Below, piece by piece: positions 51,984 through 59,613 of a stretch of 64,000 nucleotides of DNA; position 1 is the stretch's first letter, and the number at the start of each line of letters is the position of its first letter. Below the pieces are notes generated by a model, which worked only from the letters and a program-made list of their open reading frames with translations, had not been told where the DNA came from and searched no databases. The translations under genes were made by a program, and so were the position numbers. The stretch covers positions 40,844 through 104,843 of the forward strand of contig VXSB01000040.1 in the NCBI GenBank assembly GCA_009838175.1, given 5' to 3'. This DNA comes from Chloroflexota bacterium. Its GTDB lineage: Bacteria; Chloroflexota; Dehalococcoidia; Lucifugimonadales; Lucifugimonadaceae.

Positions 51984-53072
51984 ATGGTTACCATCGAACA
52001 AGAAACACGCTCCTCAAATGCGTCCGGAGACGACGAGTTTGCGCTCCGCGTCGAGGACCTCAAGGTCTACTACGGCACGCCACGCGGCACCGTAAAGGCC
52101 GTTGATGGCGTCTCGTTCAATCTGAAGCAAGGCGAACGCTTCGCGCTCGTCGGCGAATCTGGCAGCGGCAAGAGCACCCTCGCCATGGCCATCATGCGCT
52201 TGACCCGCGAACCCGGACACATCGCTGGTGGACACATCTACCTCAACGGCCGCGACGTCGTCGATATGCCGGAAAAAGAGATACGATCCATCCGTCTCCG
52301 CGAGATGGCCCTCGTTCCTCAAGGAGCGATGAACTCCCTCAACCCCGTCATGCGCGTCGGCGACCAGATCATCGACGGCATCATGGACCACGTCCTACCA
52401 GGCGAGAGCCCGCCCAACAAATCAGAAATTGACGAGCGTATCCACGACCTGTTGATCCGCGTCGGACTCGATCCGAACGTCGCTCGCCTGCACCCCCACG
52501 AACTCAGTGGCGGTATGAAGCAGCGCGTCGCAATGGCCATTGCCATCTCCCTCGACCCCAATATCATCGTCGCAGACGAACCCACAAGCGCACTCGACGT
52601 CGTCGTCCAAAGACAAATCATGCAGACCCTCGGACGGCTGCAAGAAGGCTTGGAAGCGGCGGTTCTCCTCGTAGGTCACGACATGGGGCTGGTCGCGCAA
52701 TTCGCCGACACCATCGGCGTCATGTACGCCGGAAAACTCGTCGAAGTCGGTTCCGTACCGGACGTGTTCAAAGACCCCAAACATCCGTACACCCAACTCC
52801 TAATCGAGAGCCTGCCGTCGTTCGACATCAGTCGACAATTCGTCGGCATACCGGGTATGCAACCCGCCCTCCTGAACCTGCCCCCCGGCTGTTCCTTCAA
52901 CCCGCGTTGCCCATCCGTCCACGAGCGTTGCTTCCGAGAAGTACCGGCATTCCTACCCATCGACGGCCGCGGCGTGGCGTGCCACCTATACGATGAAACC
53001 GTCATTCCCGCGCAAACCCCCGTCATTCCCGCGAAGGCGGGAATCCAGAGGGACGAGGAGGTGACCAATTGA
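51984..53072 (+). CDS. ABC transporter ATP-binding protein, DppD type, with repeat-encoded C-terminus
   Basis: 362 aa. Walker A 'GESGSGKST', signature 'LSGGMKQRVAMA', Walker B 'IIVADEP' and the C-terminal 'CSFNPRCPSVHERC' motif are all present. The last 25 residues ('VIPAQTPVIPAKAGIQ...') are the translation of two family B palindromic repeats that have entered the 3' end of the gene without breaking the frame; the fold should be complete before this tail. The repeat is followed by GAGGAGGTGACC, which is the ribosome site of the DppF gene, whose TTG overlaps this stop. Confidence 0.92.
   Translation: MVTIEQETRSSNASGDDEFALRVEDLKVYYGTPRGTVKAVDGVSFNLKQGERFALVGESGSGKSTLAMAIMRLTREPGHIAGGHIYLNGRDVVDMPEKEIRSIRLREMALVPQGAMNSLNPVMRVGDQIIDGIMDHVLPGESPPNKSEIDERIHDLLIRVGLDPNVARLHPHELSGGMKQRVAMAIAISLDPNIIVADEPTSALDVVVQRQIMQTLGRLQEGLEAAVLLVGHDMGLVAQFADTIGVMYAGKLVEVGSVPDVFKDPKHPYTQLLIESLPSFDISRQFVGIPGMQPALLNLPPGCSFNPRCPSVHERCFREVPAFLPIDGRGVACHLYDETVIPAQTPVIPAKAGIQRDEEVTN
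53001..53052 (+). repeat. Family B palindromic repeats inside the DppD gene
   Basis: GTCATTCCCGCGCAAACCCCC (partial copy) then GTCATTCCCGCGAAGGCGGGAATCCAGAGGG (full copy). Both lie within the coding frame and encode the tail of the ATPase. Confidence 0.88.
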
Positions 53073-54106
53073 GCGAATTCATGCGACTCGATCACGTCAC
53101 TCGAACATTCGGTGGCGGAGCCTTTTCAACTAAACCGCCAATCGTCGCGGTCGACGATGTGTCCATCTCGATCGACGAGGACGAACCCAAAATCACAACC
53201 ATCGCCGGCGAGAGCGGATCCGGCAAGACGACCTTGGCGCGATTGCTAATGGGAACCATCAAACCCACCTTCGGCACGATGTACTACCGCGGCAACGATT
53301 TCTCCAAGCTGTCCCGCGGAGATTCGTGGAAGTTCAAACAAGAAGTGCAGTCCATCTATCAAGACCCATTCGGCTCCTACAACCCCTTCTACAAAGTCGA
53401 TCACGTTCTCGAAACTCCCATCAACCGCTTCAAACTCGCGACATCGAGAACCGCTAAGACCGCCATGATCGAAGAAGCCTTGGCGATGGTAGGCCTCCAG
53501 CCAGGCGACACCTTGGGACGTTTCCCACACCAACTCAGCGGTGGACAGCGCCAACGCATCATGGTCGCCCGCGCCCTCTTGATTAAACCCCGCCTAATCC
53601 TCGCCGACGAACCCGTCTCGATGGTTGATGCCTCCCTACGAGCCACAATCCTCGATTCCATACGTCGCCTCAACCGCGAGATCGGCATATCCGTCATCTA
53701 CATCACCCACGACCTAACCACCGCGCTCCAAATCAGCGACAACATCCTCGTCATGTACCGAGGCTCGGTAGTCGAATCAGGCGCTGTAGAACGCGTAATC
53801 CTCGAACCCAAACATCCTTATACCCAACTCCTAATCGAATCCATCCCCCAACCCGATCCCGACAACAAGTGGGGCGACGAACCACCCACACCGCGCTTCG
53901 AAGACTTCTCCTCAATGTTCGGTTGCAAGTTCGCAGACCGTTGCCCACACGTCATGGACATCTGCAACGAAGAGCAACCGCCCGGCTACCGCCTAGAGCA
54001 GCACCGCCAAGCCCAGTGCTACCTCTACCAAGACGAAGCCAGCGAAATGGAAGACCCCGACCTAGCCTCAATCTTCCAAGACCGCCGAGCCGAACTGAAC
54101 GTCTAA
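53069..54106 (+). CDS. ABC transporter ATP-binding protein, DppF type
   Basis: 345 aa. TTG 53069 overlaps the DppD stop and has a near-perfect AGGAGGTGA ribosome site just upstream; ATG 53081 is an internal alternative. Walker A 'GESGSGKTT', signature 'LSGGQRQRI', Walker B 'LILADEP', H-loop 'YITHDL', and C-terminal 'CKFADRCPHVMDIC'. Last gene of the third dipeptide-type system; a family A repeat follows. Confidence 0.93.
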   Translation: MSEFMRLDHVTRTFGGGAFSTKPPIVAVDDVSISIDEDEPKITTIAGESGSGKTTLARLLMGTIKPTFGTMYYRGNDFSKLSRGDSWKFKQEVQSIYQDPFGSYNPFYKVDHVLETPINRFKLATSRTAKTAMIEEALAMVGLQPGDTLGRFPHQLSGGQRQRIMVARALLIKPRLILADEPVSMVDASLRATILDSIRRLNREIGISVIYITHDLTTALQISDNILVMYRGSVVESGAVERVILEPKHPYTQLLIESIPQPDPDNKWGDEPPTPRFEDFSSMFGCKFADRCPHVMDICNEEQPPGYRLEQHRQAQCYLYQDEASEMEDPDLASIFQDRRAELNV

Positions 54107-54115
54107 CCCCGAATC

Positions 54116-54175
54116 CTCCCCTTCGCGAAGCGAGGGGGACGCGTGCAAGCGTAGCGAGCACGCAGGGGGTTCATG
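54116..54175 (+). repeat. Bipartite palindromic repeat, family A
   Basis: CTCCCCTTCGCGAAGCGAGGGGG (first hairpin) then ACGCGTGCAAGCGTAGCGAGCACGC (second hairpin) and AGGGGGTTCATGC. Located just after the DppF stop. Related copies at 56837, 58103, 59333 and, inverted, 62879. A degraded family B copy (CGTCATTCCGAGCGTAGCCTAGGAATCTC) follows at 54193-54221. Confidence 0.85.
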
Positions 54176-54252
54176 CACTGAGTGCCCCGTCACGTCATTC
54201 CGAGCGTAGCCTAGGAATCTCTCTTATAACCTCCTCTAACCCCGCGTCTGCG

Positions 54253-54259
54253 CTAAAAT
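54253..54259 (+). promoter_or_regulatory. -10-like element (CTAAAAT) of the first enolase-superfamily gene
   Basis: CGCTAAAATC lies 42 bp before ATG 54301. The same CTAAAAT or TTAAAAT sequence stands at nearly the same distance before the genes at 55745, 59614 and (minus strand) 63702. No consistent -35 is visible. Confidence 0.5.
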
Positions 54260-54300
54260 CCCGATACCAGATTCACACGAACCCAAGGAAATCCCCTCAA

Positions 54301-55386
54301 ATGAAAATCACCGGCGTCGAATACACCCCACTGAAAAACGGCAGAGTCATAATCCAAGTCCGCACCGACAAAGACATCACTGGCTACGCCGAACTCCCAC
54401 GACACTCCGATTCCTTTGAGGGATACCTCGAATCGACCATCAATCCTCTCCTGATCGGCGAAGACCCCCGTCAGATCAACCGCCACTGGGAAACCCTGTA
54501 CCTCGGCTACGGAGACCGCGTCACCAAGGTTCCTCCACACACAGTAGGAGCCATCGACACCGCTCTCTGGGACATCCTCGGAAAAGAGACCGGGCTCCCC
54601 TGCTACACCCTAATGGGCGGCGCAGCTCGCCTCGAAATCCCCCTCTACTGGAGCGTCGGATGGGGATGGAAGAAGACTCCCGACCAGATGCTCGACGACG
54701 TCATGGACGGATGGGACCAGGGATACAAGGCATACAAGCTCCGCATGGACTGGAAGAACTTCCGACAAGACGCCAATCCCGCAAACGACCTCGCCATATT
54801 CAAACTCGTCCGAGACTTCCTACCTGACGATATCTACCTCGGTTTCGACGCCAACAACGGATATTCCGTAGCTACAGCCATCCAGATTGGTCGCGCAATG
54901 GAGAACTACGGACGCATCGACCACTTCGAAGAGCCGCTACCGCACTACGACCTGCCCGGACTCCGCCAAGTCGTCGACGCCCTAGACGTCGCCGTCGCCA
55001 CCGGCGAACAGGACCATGACCGCTGGCGCTTCCGAGACATCATCCAGATCGGCAACCCCGACATCCTCCAACCCGACGTCCTCAACGCCAGCGGCCCATC
55101 CGAGGTCCTCAAGATCTTCGCCCTCGCCACCACCCACAACAAACCCTTAATGCCCCACTGCCCCAGCGCTGGCATCAAGTCCATGTCGTCCCTCCACTGC
55201 TACGCCACCGTCGGGAACGCCACCCGGCCCCACGAATACTCAACCGAATTCGCACCGCCACTCGACGAAGTCGCCGAACTCTACGGCGAACACGTCCTAC
55301 CCAAAAACGGCGTCATGACCCTCACCGACAAACCCGGCCTAGGCATCGACATGAACGAAGCCGCCCTAGCCAAACAATCCGCCTGA
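54301..55386 (+). CDS. Mandelate racemase/muconate lactonizing enzyme family protein, paralog 1
   Basis: Enolase-superfamily enzyme (probably an acid-sugar dehydratase or racemase), 361 aa from ATG 54301; the track frame begins inside the DppF gene. N-terminal capping domain 'MKITGVEYTPLKNGRVIIQV'; then the barrel with K146-x-R148 ('YKLRMD'), metal ligands D183 in 'GFDANNGYS', E210/E211 in 'HFEEPLP' and E236 in 'TGEQD'. The strand-end 'LMPHCPSAGIKS' closes the site. The substrate cannot be told from sequence. First of three closely related tandem genes, each with repeats in between. Confidence 0.9.
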   Translation: MKITGVEYTPLKNGRVIIQVRTDKDITGYAELPRHSDSFEGYLESTINPLLIGEDPRQINRHWETLYLGYGDRVTKVPPHTVGAIDTALWDILGKETGLPCYTLMGGAARLEIPLYWSVGWGWKKTPDQMLDDVMDGWDQGYKAYKLRMDWKNFRQDANPANDLAIFKLVRDFLPDDIYLGFDANNGYSVATAIQIGRAMENYGRIDHFEEPLPHYDLPGLRQVVDALDVAVATGEQDHDRWRFRDIIQIGNPDILQPDVLNASGPSEVLKIFALATTHNKPLMPHCPSAGIKSMSSLHCYATVGNATRPHEYSTEFAPPLDEVAELYGEHVLPKNGVMTLTDKPGLGIDMNEAALAKQSA

Positions 55387-55407
55387 CCCTCGCAGGGGGT
55401 TCATACC

Positions 55408-55464
55408 GTCATCCCCGCGAAGCCTGCCCCGTACCACGATACGGAGGCGGGAATCCAGAGGGGC
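55408..55464 (+). repeat. Family B repeat split by family D element
   Basis: GTCATCCCCGCGA, then the 26-bp family D element (55421-55446, AGCCTGCCCCGTACCACGATACGGAG), then GCGGGAATCCAGAGG. Removing the element with one AG restores the usual family B sequence. Part of the 358-bp repeat nest between paralogs 1 and 2, which holds no gene. Confidence 0.8.
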
Positions 55465-55477
55465 GGAGACGGGTCAC

Positions 55478-55540
55478 CCGTCAACGGCGGAAATGTCCGG
55501 AGCCTGCCCCGCACCCCGATATGGGGCACAAAGGGGGCGT
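55478..55540 (+). repeat. Family E repeat split by family D element
   Basis: CCCGTCAACGGCGGAAATGTCCGG, then AGCCTGCCCCGCACCCCGATATGGGG (55501-55526), then CACAAAGGGGGC. The undivided family E form is seen at 56941 (CCCCCGCTAGCGGGGGAAATGTCCGAAGGACAAAGGGGGC) and, diverged, at 55612-55656. Confidence 0.75.
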
Positions 55541-55550
55541 GGCCCCAAGC

Positions 55551-55595
55551 AAATCCGCTCTCCCTAGATGGCAGAGGGCCACGGTGAGGATGAAA
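55551..55595 (+). repeat. Family C repeat (diverged)
   Basis: GCAAATCCGCTCTCCCTAGATGGCAGAGGGCCACGGTGAGGATGA. Stem and tail match the copies at 42048 and 45208 with several substitutions. Confidence 0.65.
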
Positions 55596-55611
55596 AGTCG
55601 ACGTGCCAAAG

Positions 55612-55656
55612 GGTTTCCCCCGTCAACGGGAGAAATGTACGAAGGACTAAGGCGGC
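55612..55656 (+). repeat. Family E repeat (diverged)
   Basis: TTTCCCCCGTCAACGGGAGAAATGTACGAAGGACTAAGGCGGCG: hairpin CCCCCGT..ACGGGAG followed by the GAAATGTNCGAAGGAC tail. Confidence 0.65.
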
Positions 55657-55695
55657 GCACGAACCTACGGCTCACTTAGCCATGACTGAATTACG

Positions 55696-55702
55696 CTAAA
55701 AT
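55696..55702 (+). promoter_or_regulatory. -10-like element (CTAAAAT) of enolase-superfamily paralog 2
   Basis: TACGCTAAAATCCGATTAG, 43 bp before ATG 55745; closely matches the element before paralog 1 including the following 'AGATTCAC' leader, so promoter and leader were duplicated together with the gene. Confidence 0.5.
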
Positions 55703-55744
55703 CCGATTAGTAGATTCACCCCTCAAACTCACGGAAAGCCATCC

Positions 55745-56830
55745 ATGAAAATCACCGCTTTCGACATCACGCCTCTCAAGATCGGCAGAGCCATCCTCCA
55801 GATCCGCACCGACAAAGGCATCACCGGCGTCGCCGAACTCTCCCGACGCTCCGGCGCCTTCGAAGCCTATCTCGAATCGACCGTCAAACCCCTGCTCATC
55901 GGCGAAGACCCCCGCAAGATCGACCGCCACTGGGAAACCCTCTACCTCGGCGACGAAGAGCAAATCACAAAGCTCCCGCCACACGTCGTCGGTGTCATCG
56001 ACATCGCCCTCTGGGATATCCTCGGTAAAGATGCGGGGATGCCCTGCCACGCTCTGATGGGTGGCGCAGCCCGCCTCGACATCCCCCTATACTGGAGCGT
56101 AGGACTCGGCTGGATCAAAACCCCAGACCAGATGCTCGACGACGTCATGGACGGCTGGGAGCAGGGATACAAAGCCTTCAAGATCCGCATGGACTGGCGA
56201 TCATACAGACAGGACTCCAATCCCGCCAAAGACCTCCAGATGTTCAAGCTGGTTCGCGACTTCCTGCCCAACAACATCTACCTCGGCTTCGACGCCAACA
56301 ACGGCTACTCAGTCCCAACCGCTATCCAACAGGGACGCGCCTTCGAAGACTACGGACGCATCGACCACTTCGAGGAACCGCTCCCCCAGTACGATCTCCC
56401 CGGACTCCGACAAGTCGCCGATGCCCTAGATGTAGCAGTATCCACCGGTGAACAAGACTGGGACCGTTGGCGCTTCCGAGACGTCATCCAACTCGGCAAC
56501 CCCGACATTCTCCAACCCGACATCCTCGGTGCTTCCGGCCCCTCCGAAATCCTGAAAATCTACACCCTAGCCACCACACACAACAAACCCATAATGCCGC
56601 ACTCACCAAGCGCCGGCATCAACAGCATCGCATCCATCCACTGCTACTCCTCCATCAAGAATGCCATCCGACCTCACGAGTTCTCCACCGAATTCGCACC
56701 GCCCCTCGACGACATCGCAGAACTCTACGGCGAACACGTCATCCCCCACAACGGCACCATCACCCTAACCGACAAACCCGGCCTAGGCATCGACCTAAAC
56801 GAAGCCGCCCTAGCCAAATACGCAGAGTAA
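55745..56830 (+). CDS. Mandelate racemase/muconate lactonizing enzyme family protein, paralog 2
   Basis: 361 aa, ATG 55745. Same architecture as paralog 1: 'MKITAFDITPLKIGRAILQI', 'YWSVGLGWIKTPDQMLDDVM', 'FKIRMDWRSYRQD' (K-x-R), 'LGFDANNGYSVPTAIQQG', 'HFEEPLPQYDLPG', 'STGEQDWDRWRF' and 'IMPHSPSAGINSIASIHCY'. All catalytic-site residues of paralog 1 are conserved. Its last ~150 bp and the following repeat are almost identical to those of paralog 3, which points to recent duplication or gene conversion. Confidence 0.9.
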   Translation: MKITAFDITPLKIGRAILQIRTDKGITGVAELSRRSGAFEAYLESTVKPLLIGEDPRKIDRHWETLYLGDEEQITKLPPHVVGVIDIALWDILGKDAGMPCHALMGGAARLDIPLYWSVGLGWIKTPDQMLDDVMDGWEQGYKAFKIRMDWRSYRQDSNPAKDLQMFKLVRDFLPNNIYLGFDANNGYSVPTAIQQGRAFEDYGRIDHFEEPLPQYDLPGLRQVADALDVAVSTGEQDWDRWRFRDVIQLGNPDILQPDILGASGPSEILKIYTLATTHNKPIMPHSPSAGINSIASIHCYSSIKNAIRPHEFSTEFAPPLDDIAELYGEHVIPHNGTITLTDKPGLGIDLNEAALAKYAE

Positions 56831-56836
56831 ACCCAC

Positions 56837-56898
56837 CCTCCCCTTTTTGCGCAGCAAAAGGGGGACGCGCAAGCGAAGCGAGCGCAGGGGGTTCATGC
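56837..56898 (+). repeat. Bipartite palindromic repeat, family A, shared with paralog 3
   Basis: CCCTCCCCTTTTTGCGCAGCAAAAGGGGGACGCGCAAGCGAAGCGAGCGCAGGGGGTTCATGCCTACG; identical to the copy at 58103. A family B fragment (CGTCATTCCCGCGAAGGGGAATCCAG, 56902-56927) and a family E copy (56941-56982) follow. Confidence 0.88.
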
Positions 56899-56940
56899 CT
56901 ACGTCATTCCCGCGAAGGGGAATCCAGAAGCAAGGACCTA

Positions 56941-56982
56941 GGGTTCCCCCGCTAGCGGGGGAAATGTCCGAAGGACAAAGGG
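56941..56982 (+). repeat. Family E repeat (complete form)
   Basis: GGTTCCCCCGCTAGCGGGGGAAATGTCCGAAGGACAAAGGGG: perfect CCCCCGCTAGCGGGGG hairpin followed by a second small palindrome GTCCGAAGGAC. This is the reference for the copy interrupted at 55478. Confidence 0.8.
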
Positions 56983-57008
56983 GGCCCCGAGCACAGGAAA
57001 TACCCACC

Positions 57009-58097
57009 ATGAAAATAACCGCATTCGACATCACCCACATGAAACGTGGCAGATCGATACTACAGATCCGCACTGACAAAGGCATCACCGGGCTCGCCGA
57101 GGCCGACGGACATCTCTTCGAAGCCTTCCTGAGAGACACCATCGAACCCCTACTCATCGGCGAAGACCCCCGACAGATCGACCGCCACTGGGAAACCCTC
57201 TACCTAGGCTCTCAGAAACAGATACCCCGCGAATCCAAGCTCCGACCCCAGATCGTCGGCGCCGTCGACATCGCACTCTGGGACATCCTCGGGAAAGATG
57301 CCGGCCTACCCTGCCACGCCCTCATGGGCGGCGCCGCCCGATTCGACATCCCCCTGTACTGGAGCGTCGGATCGGGCTGGAAGAAGACCCCCGACCAAAT
57401 GCTCGACGACGTCATGGACGGTTGGGACCAAGGCTACAAGTCCTACAAGATCCGCATGGACTGGAAGAACTACCGCCAAGACGCCAACCCCGCCAACGAC
57501 CTCGCCATATTCAAACTCGTCCGAGACTTCCTACCAAACAACATCTATCTCGGCTTCGACGCAAACAACGGCTACTCCGTACCCACAGCCATCCAACAAG
57601 GCCGCGCATTCGAAGACTACGGACGCATCGACCACTTCGAAGAGCCGCTGCCTCAATACGACCTACCCGGCCTCCGACAAGTCACCGACGCCCTCGACGT
57701 CGCCATCTCCACCGGCGAACAGGACCAAGACCGCTGGCGATTCCGCGACATCATCCAGATCGGCAACCCCGACATCCTCCAGCCCGACATCCTCAACGCC
57801 GGCGGCCCATCCGAAATCCTCAAGATCTACGAACTCGCCACCACCCACAACAAACCCATAATGCCCCACTCCCCCAACGCCGGAATAAACAGCATCGCAT
57901 CCATCCACTGCTACTCCTCCATCAAGAACGCCATCCGCCCACACGAATTCTCCACCGAATTCGCACCGCCCCTAGACGACATCGCAGAACTCTACGGCGA
58001 ACACATAATCCCCCACAACGGCACCATCACCCTAACCGACAAACCCGGCCTAGGCATCGACCTAAACGAAGCCGCCCTAGCCAAATACGCAGAGTAA
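57009..58097 (+). CDS. Mandelate racemase/muconate lactonizing enzyme family protein, paralog 3
   Basis: 362 aa from ATG 57009; the longer track frame reads through repeats. 'MKITAFDITHMKRGRSILQI', 'YWSVGSGWKKTPDQMLDDVM', 'YKIRMDWKNYRQD', 'LGFDANNGYSVPTAIQQG', 'HFEEPLPQYDLPG', 'STGEQDQDRWRF', 'IMPHSPNAGINSIASIHCY'. The loop after residue 65 has four extra residues ('SQKQIPRESKLRPQ') compared with paralogs 1 and 2, the most likely specificity difference. The C-terminal third is nearly the same as paralog 2 at DNA level. Confidence 0.9.
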   Translation: MKITAFDITHMKRGRSILQIRTDKGITGLAEADGHLFEAFLRDTIEPLLIGEDPRQIDRHWETLYLGSQKQIPRESKLRPQIVGAVDIALWDILGKDAGLPCHALMGGAARFDIPLYWSVGSGWKKTPDQMLDDVMDGWDQGYKSYKIRMDWKNYRQDANPANDLAIFKLVRDFLPNNIYLGFDANNGYSVPTAIQQGRAFEDYGRIDHFEEPLPQYDLPGLRQVTDALDVAISTGEQDQDRWRFRDIIQIGNPDILQPDILNAGGPSEILKIYELATTHNKPIMPHSPNAGINSIASIHCYSSIKNAIRPHEFSTEFAPPLDDIAELYGEHIIPHNGTITLTDKPGLGIDLNEAALAKYAE

Positions 58098-58102
58098 ACC
58101 CA

Positions 58103-58165
58103 CCCTCCCCTTTTTGCGCAGCAAAAGGGGGACGCGCAAGCGAAGCGAGCGCAGGGGGTTCATGC
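58103..58165 (+). repeat. Bipartite palindromic repeat, family A
   Basis: Same sequence as 56837-56898, also directly after a stop codon (CGCAGAGTAAACCCACCCTCC). Part of the duplicated block with paralog 3. Confidence 0.88.
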
Positions 58166-58186
58166 CTACGCAACACACCATGTCCC

Positions 58187-58247
58187 CTATCCCTCGATGG
58201 GAGAGAACTAGAGCCTGCCCCGAACTCGATCCGGAGATGAGGGTGAA
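58187..58247 (+). repeat. Family C repeat split by family D element
   Basis: CCCCTATCCCTCGATGGGAGAGAACTAG, then AGCCTGCCCCGAACTCGATCCGGAG (58212-58236), then ATGAGGGTGAA. The insertion point is the same as in the copy at 59411. Confidence 0.8.
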
Positions 58248-58350
58248 CCCAACCCCGACGTGCCAACAACGCTTTACGATCATCAAAACCACAAACCACC
58301 ACCACCTAATCCCCCCAATCCTCAAATCCCCGTAATCCCCGGTTCAGACA

Positions 58351-58833
58351 ATGTCCAACTCCCCCATCCCCCGCCACTTCACCGCCACCGGATTCGTCGT
58401 AAACGGCGACGCCACCCTCCTCCACTGGCACCACCGCGTCCAAGCCTGGCTAGCCCCCGGCGGACACGTCGAACCCAACGAAGACCCTGTCCAAGCTGTC
58501 CTACGCGAAGTCAAAGAAGAAACAGGTTTCGACGTCCAACTAATACCTACCCAAACCACCCCTGAAACCTCCAACCTCGACCAAGTTGCCGCACCCCGCA
58601 CCATCCTCATCGAAGACGTCTACGACGAAAAAGTCGGCAAACACCAACACATCGACATGATCTACTTCTGCCACATCCCAGGCCCGCGCCCCACTGCACC
58701 CGATGGTTGGGTCTGGTTCACTGCTGACGACCTCTCAAACGGCCGGGCAGCGACCAACCCAGACGGAATAAACGAAGCGCCGCCCGAGGATGTAGTGACT
58801 TTAGGTTTAGAGGGAATACACGCAGCGGGGTAG
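58351..58833 (+). CDS. NUDIX hydrolase
   Basis: Cleaves nucleoside-diphosphate-linked compounds in relatives; substrate unknown. 160 aa, ATG 58351. Complete Nudix box 'GGHVEPNEDPVQAVLREVKEETGF' is at residues 37-60 (G-x5-E-x7-R-E-x2-E-E-x-G), after 'HFTATGFVVNGDATLLHWH'. A loop 'DEKVGKHQHIDMIYFC' follows. It converges on a second Nudix gene with a 13-bp gap. Confidence 0.9.
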   Translation: MSNSPIPRHFTATGFVVNGDATLLHWHHRVQAWLAPGGHVEPNEDPVQAVLREVKEETGFDVQLIPTQTTPETSNLDQVAAPRTILIEDVYDEKVGKHQHIDMIYFCHIPGPRPTAPDGWVWFTADDLSNGRAATNPDGINEAPPEDVVTLGLEGIHAAG

Positions 58834-58846
58834 CGTCTTACAACAC

Positions 58847-59287
58847 CTACTTCACCACAAACCCTCCACTCTCTTTCACCCTCAAACAATCCTCAACCGT
58901 CTCCAGATACATCCCCATCAAATCCGGCAACCCCCGCACCTCATCCACCGAAAACCACCGCGCATCGTCCGTCTCATTCGTGGTTGTCCGCAACTCCCCG
59001 CCCCACTCATCCACTCGATACGCCACCGTGAGTAGCTGCGCGTCAGGACGCGTCGGCGCAGTAAACCGCGGCTCCGAGTAAATGGCGAACGCCACCGACG
59101 ACTCAACCACCAGCCCCGTCTCCTCCCAAACCTCCCGCGCCATACACTCCGTAACCGACTCCCCCGGCTCCATCCCACCAGCCGGCAACGCCCACTGCTT
59201 GTTATCCCCCCGCCGTATCAACAAAATCCGCCCACCACCATCAAAAATCACCGCCCGCGCCGCAGGCACTATGTAACTCGGAACCAT
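58847..59287 (-). CDS. NUDIX hydrolase
   Basis: 146 aa from ATG 59287, with GGGAG 5 bp upstream; the TTG one codon earlier in the track is less likely. Nudix box 'GGMEPGESVTECMAREVWEETGL' is complete, after 'ARAVIFDGGGRILLIRRGDN'. It differs clearly from the convergent neighbour (58351), so the two are not a recent duplication. Substrate unknown. Confidence 0.9.
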   Translation of the reverse strand: MVPSYIVPAARAVIFDGGGRILLIRRGDNKQWALPAGGMEPGESVTECMAREVWEETGLVVESSVAFAIYSEPRFTAPTRPDAQLLTVAYRVDEWGGELRTTTNETDDARWFSVDEVRGLPDLMGMYLETVEDCLRVKESGGFVVK

Positions 59288-59332
59288 CAAAACTCCCTTT
59301 CTAGTCGAGACCTTGCAAACCTATCATCGTTC

Positions 59333-59393
59333 CCTCCCCTTCGCGAAGCGAGGGGGACGCGTGCAAGCGAAGCGGCGCACGCAGGGGGTGCTC
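59333..59393 (+). repeat. Bipartite palindromic repeat, family A
   Basis: CCTCCCCTTCGCGAAGCGAGGGGGACGCGTGCAAGCGAAGCGGCGCACGCAGGGGGTGC. Closest to the copy at 54116. It lies in the 326-bp gap between the Nudix gene and ilvD, which otherwise contains the family C/D composite and a -10 element. Confidence 0.82.
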
Positions 59394-59410
59394 GGCTTCA
59401 GCAACGATCA

Positions 59411-59490
59411 TCCCCTCTCCCCCAAAAGAGTACGAAAACAGCGAGAGAGGGCTAGAGCCTGCCCCGGACTTGATCCGGGGGTGAGGGTGA
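59411..59490 (+). repeat. Family C repeat split by family D element
   Basis: TCCCCTCTCCC...GAGAGAGGGCTAG, then AGCCTGCCCCGGACTTGATCCGGGG (59456-59480), then GTGAGGGTGA. Here the family D element has a perfect CCCCGG / CCGGGG stem. Confidence 0.82.
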
Positions 59491-59564
59491 AATGGGACAA
59501 AAGGGAGGGGGGCAATCCCACCAATCCCTAAATCCCCGTAATCCCCGGTTCAAACTCCCCCTCT

Positions 59565-59570
59565 TAAAAT
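59565..59570 (+). promoter_or_regulatory. -10-like element (TAAAAT) upstream of ilvD
   Basis: CTCTTAAAATGAATAC. TAAAAT overlaps the ATG at 59569 used by the ORF track, which argues for the ATG at 59614 as the true start. The 43-bp distance from the element to ATG 59614 agrees with the other TAAAAT genes here. Confidence 0.45.
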
Positions 59571-59613
59571 GAATACATCAACTCAACCGTACTTCACCAA
59601 GAAAGCGGCAACA

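Noticed and set aside
57422-58240. 272-aa plus-strand ORF overlapping enolase paralog 3
   Set aside because: Arg/Pro/His-rich frame-shifted translation of the enolase gene and the following repeat; a matching shadow occurs over paralog 2.
54116-59490. Possible CRISPR array in the repeat-rich intergenic regions
   Set aside because: The repeats are palindromic, of several families, unevenly spaced and without regular unique spacers; no cas genes.
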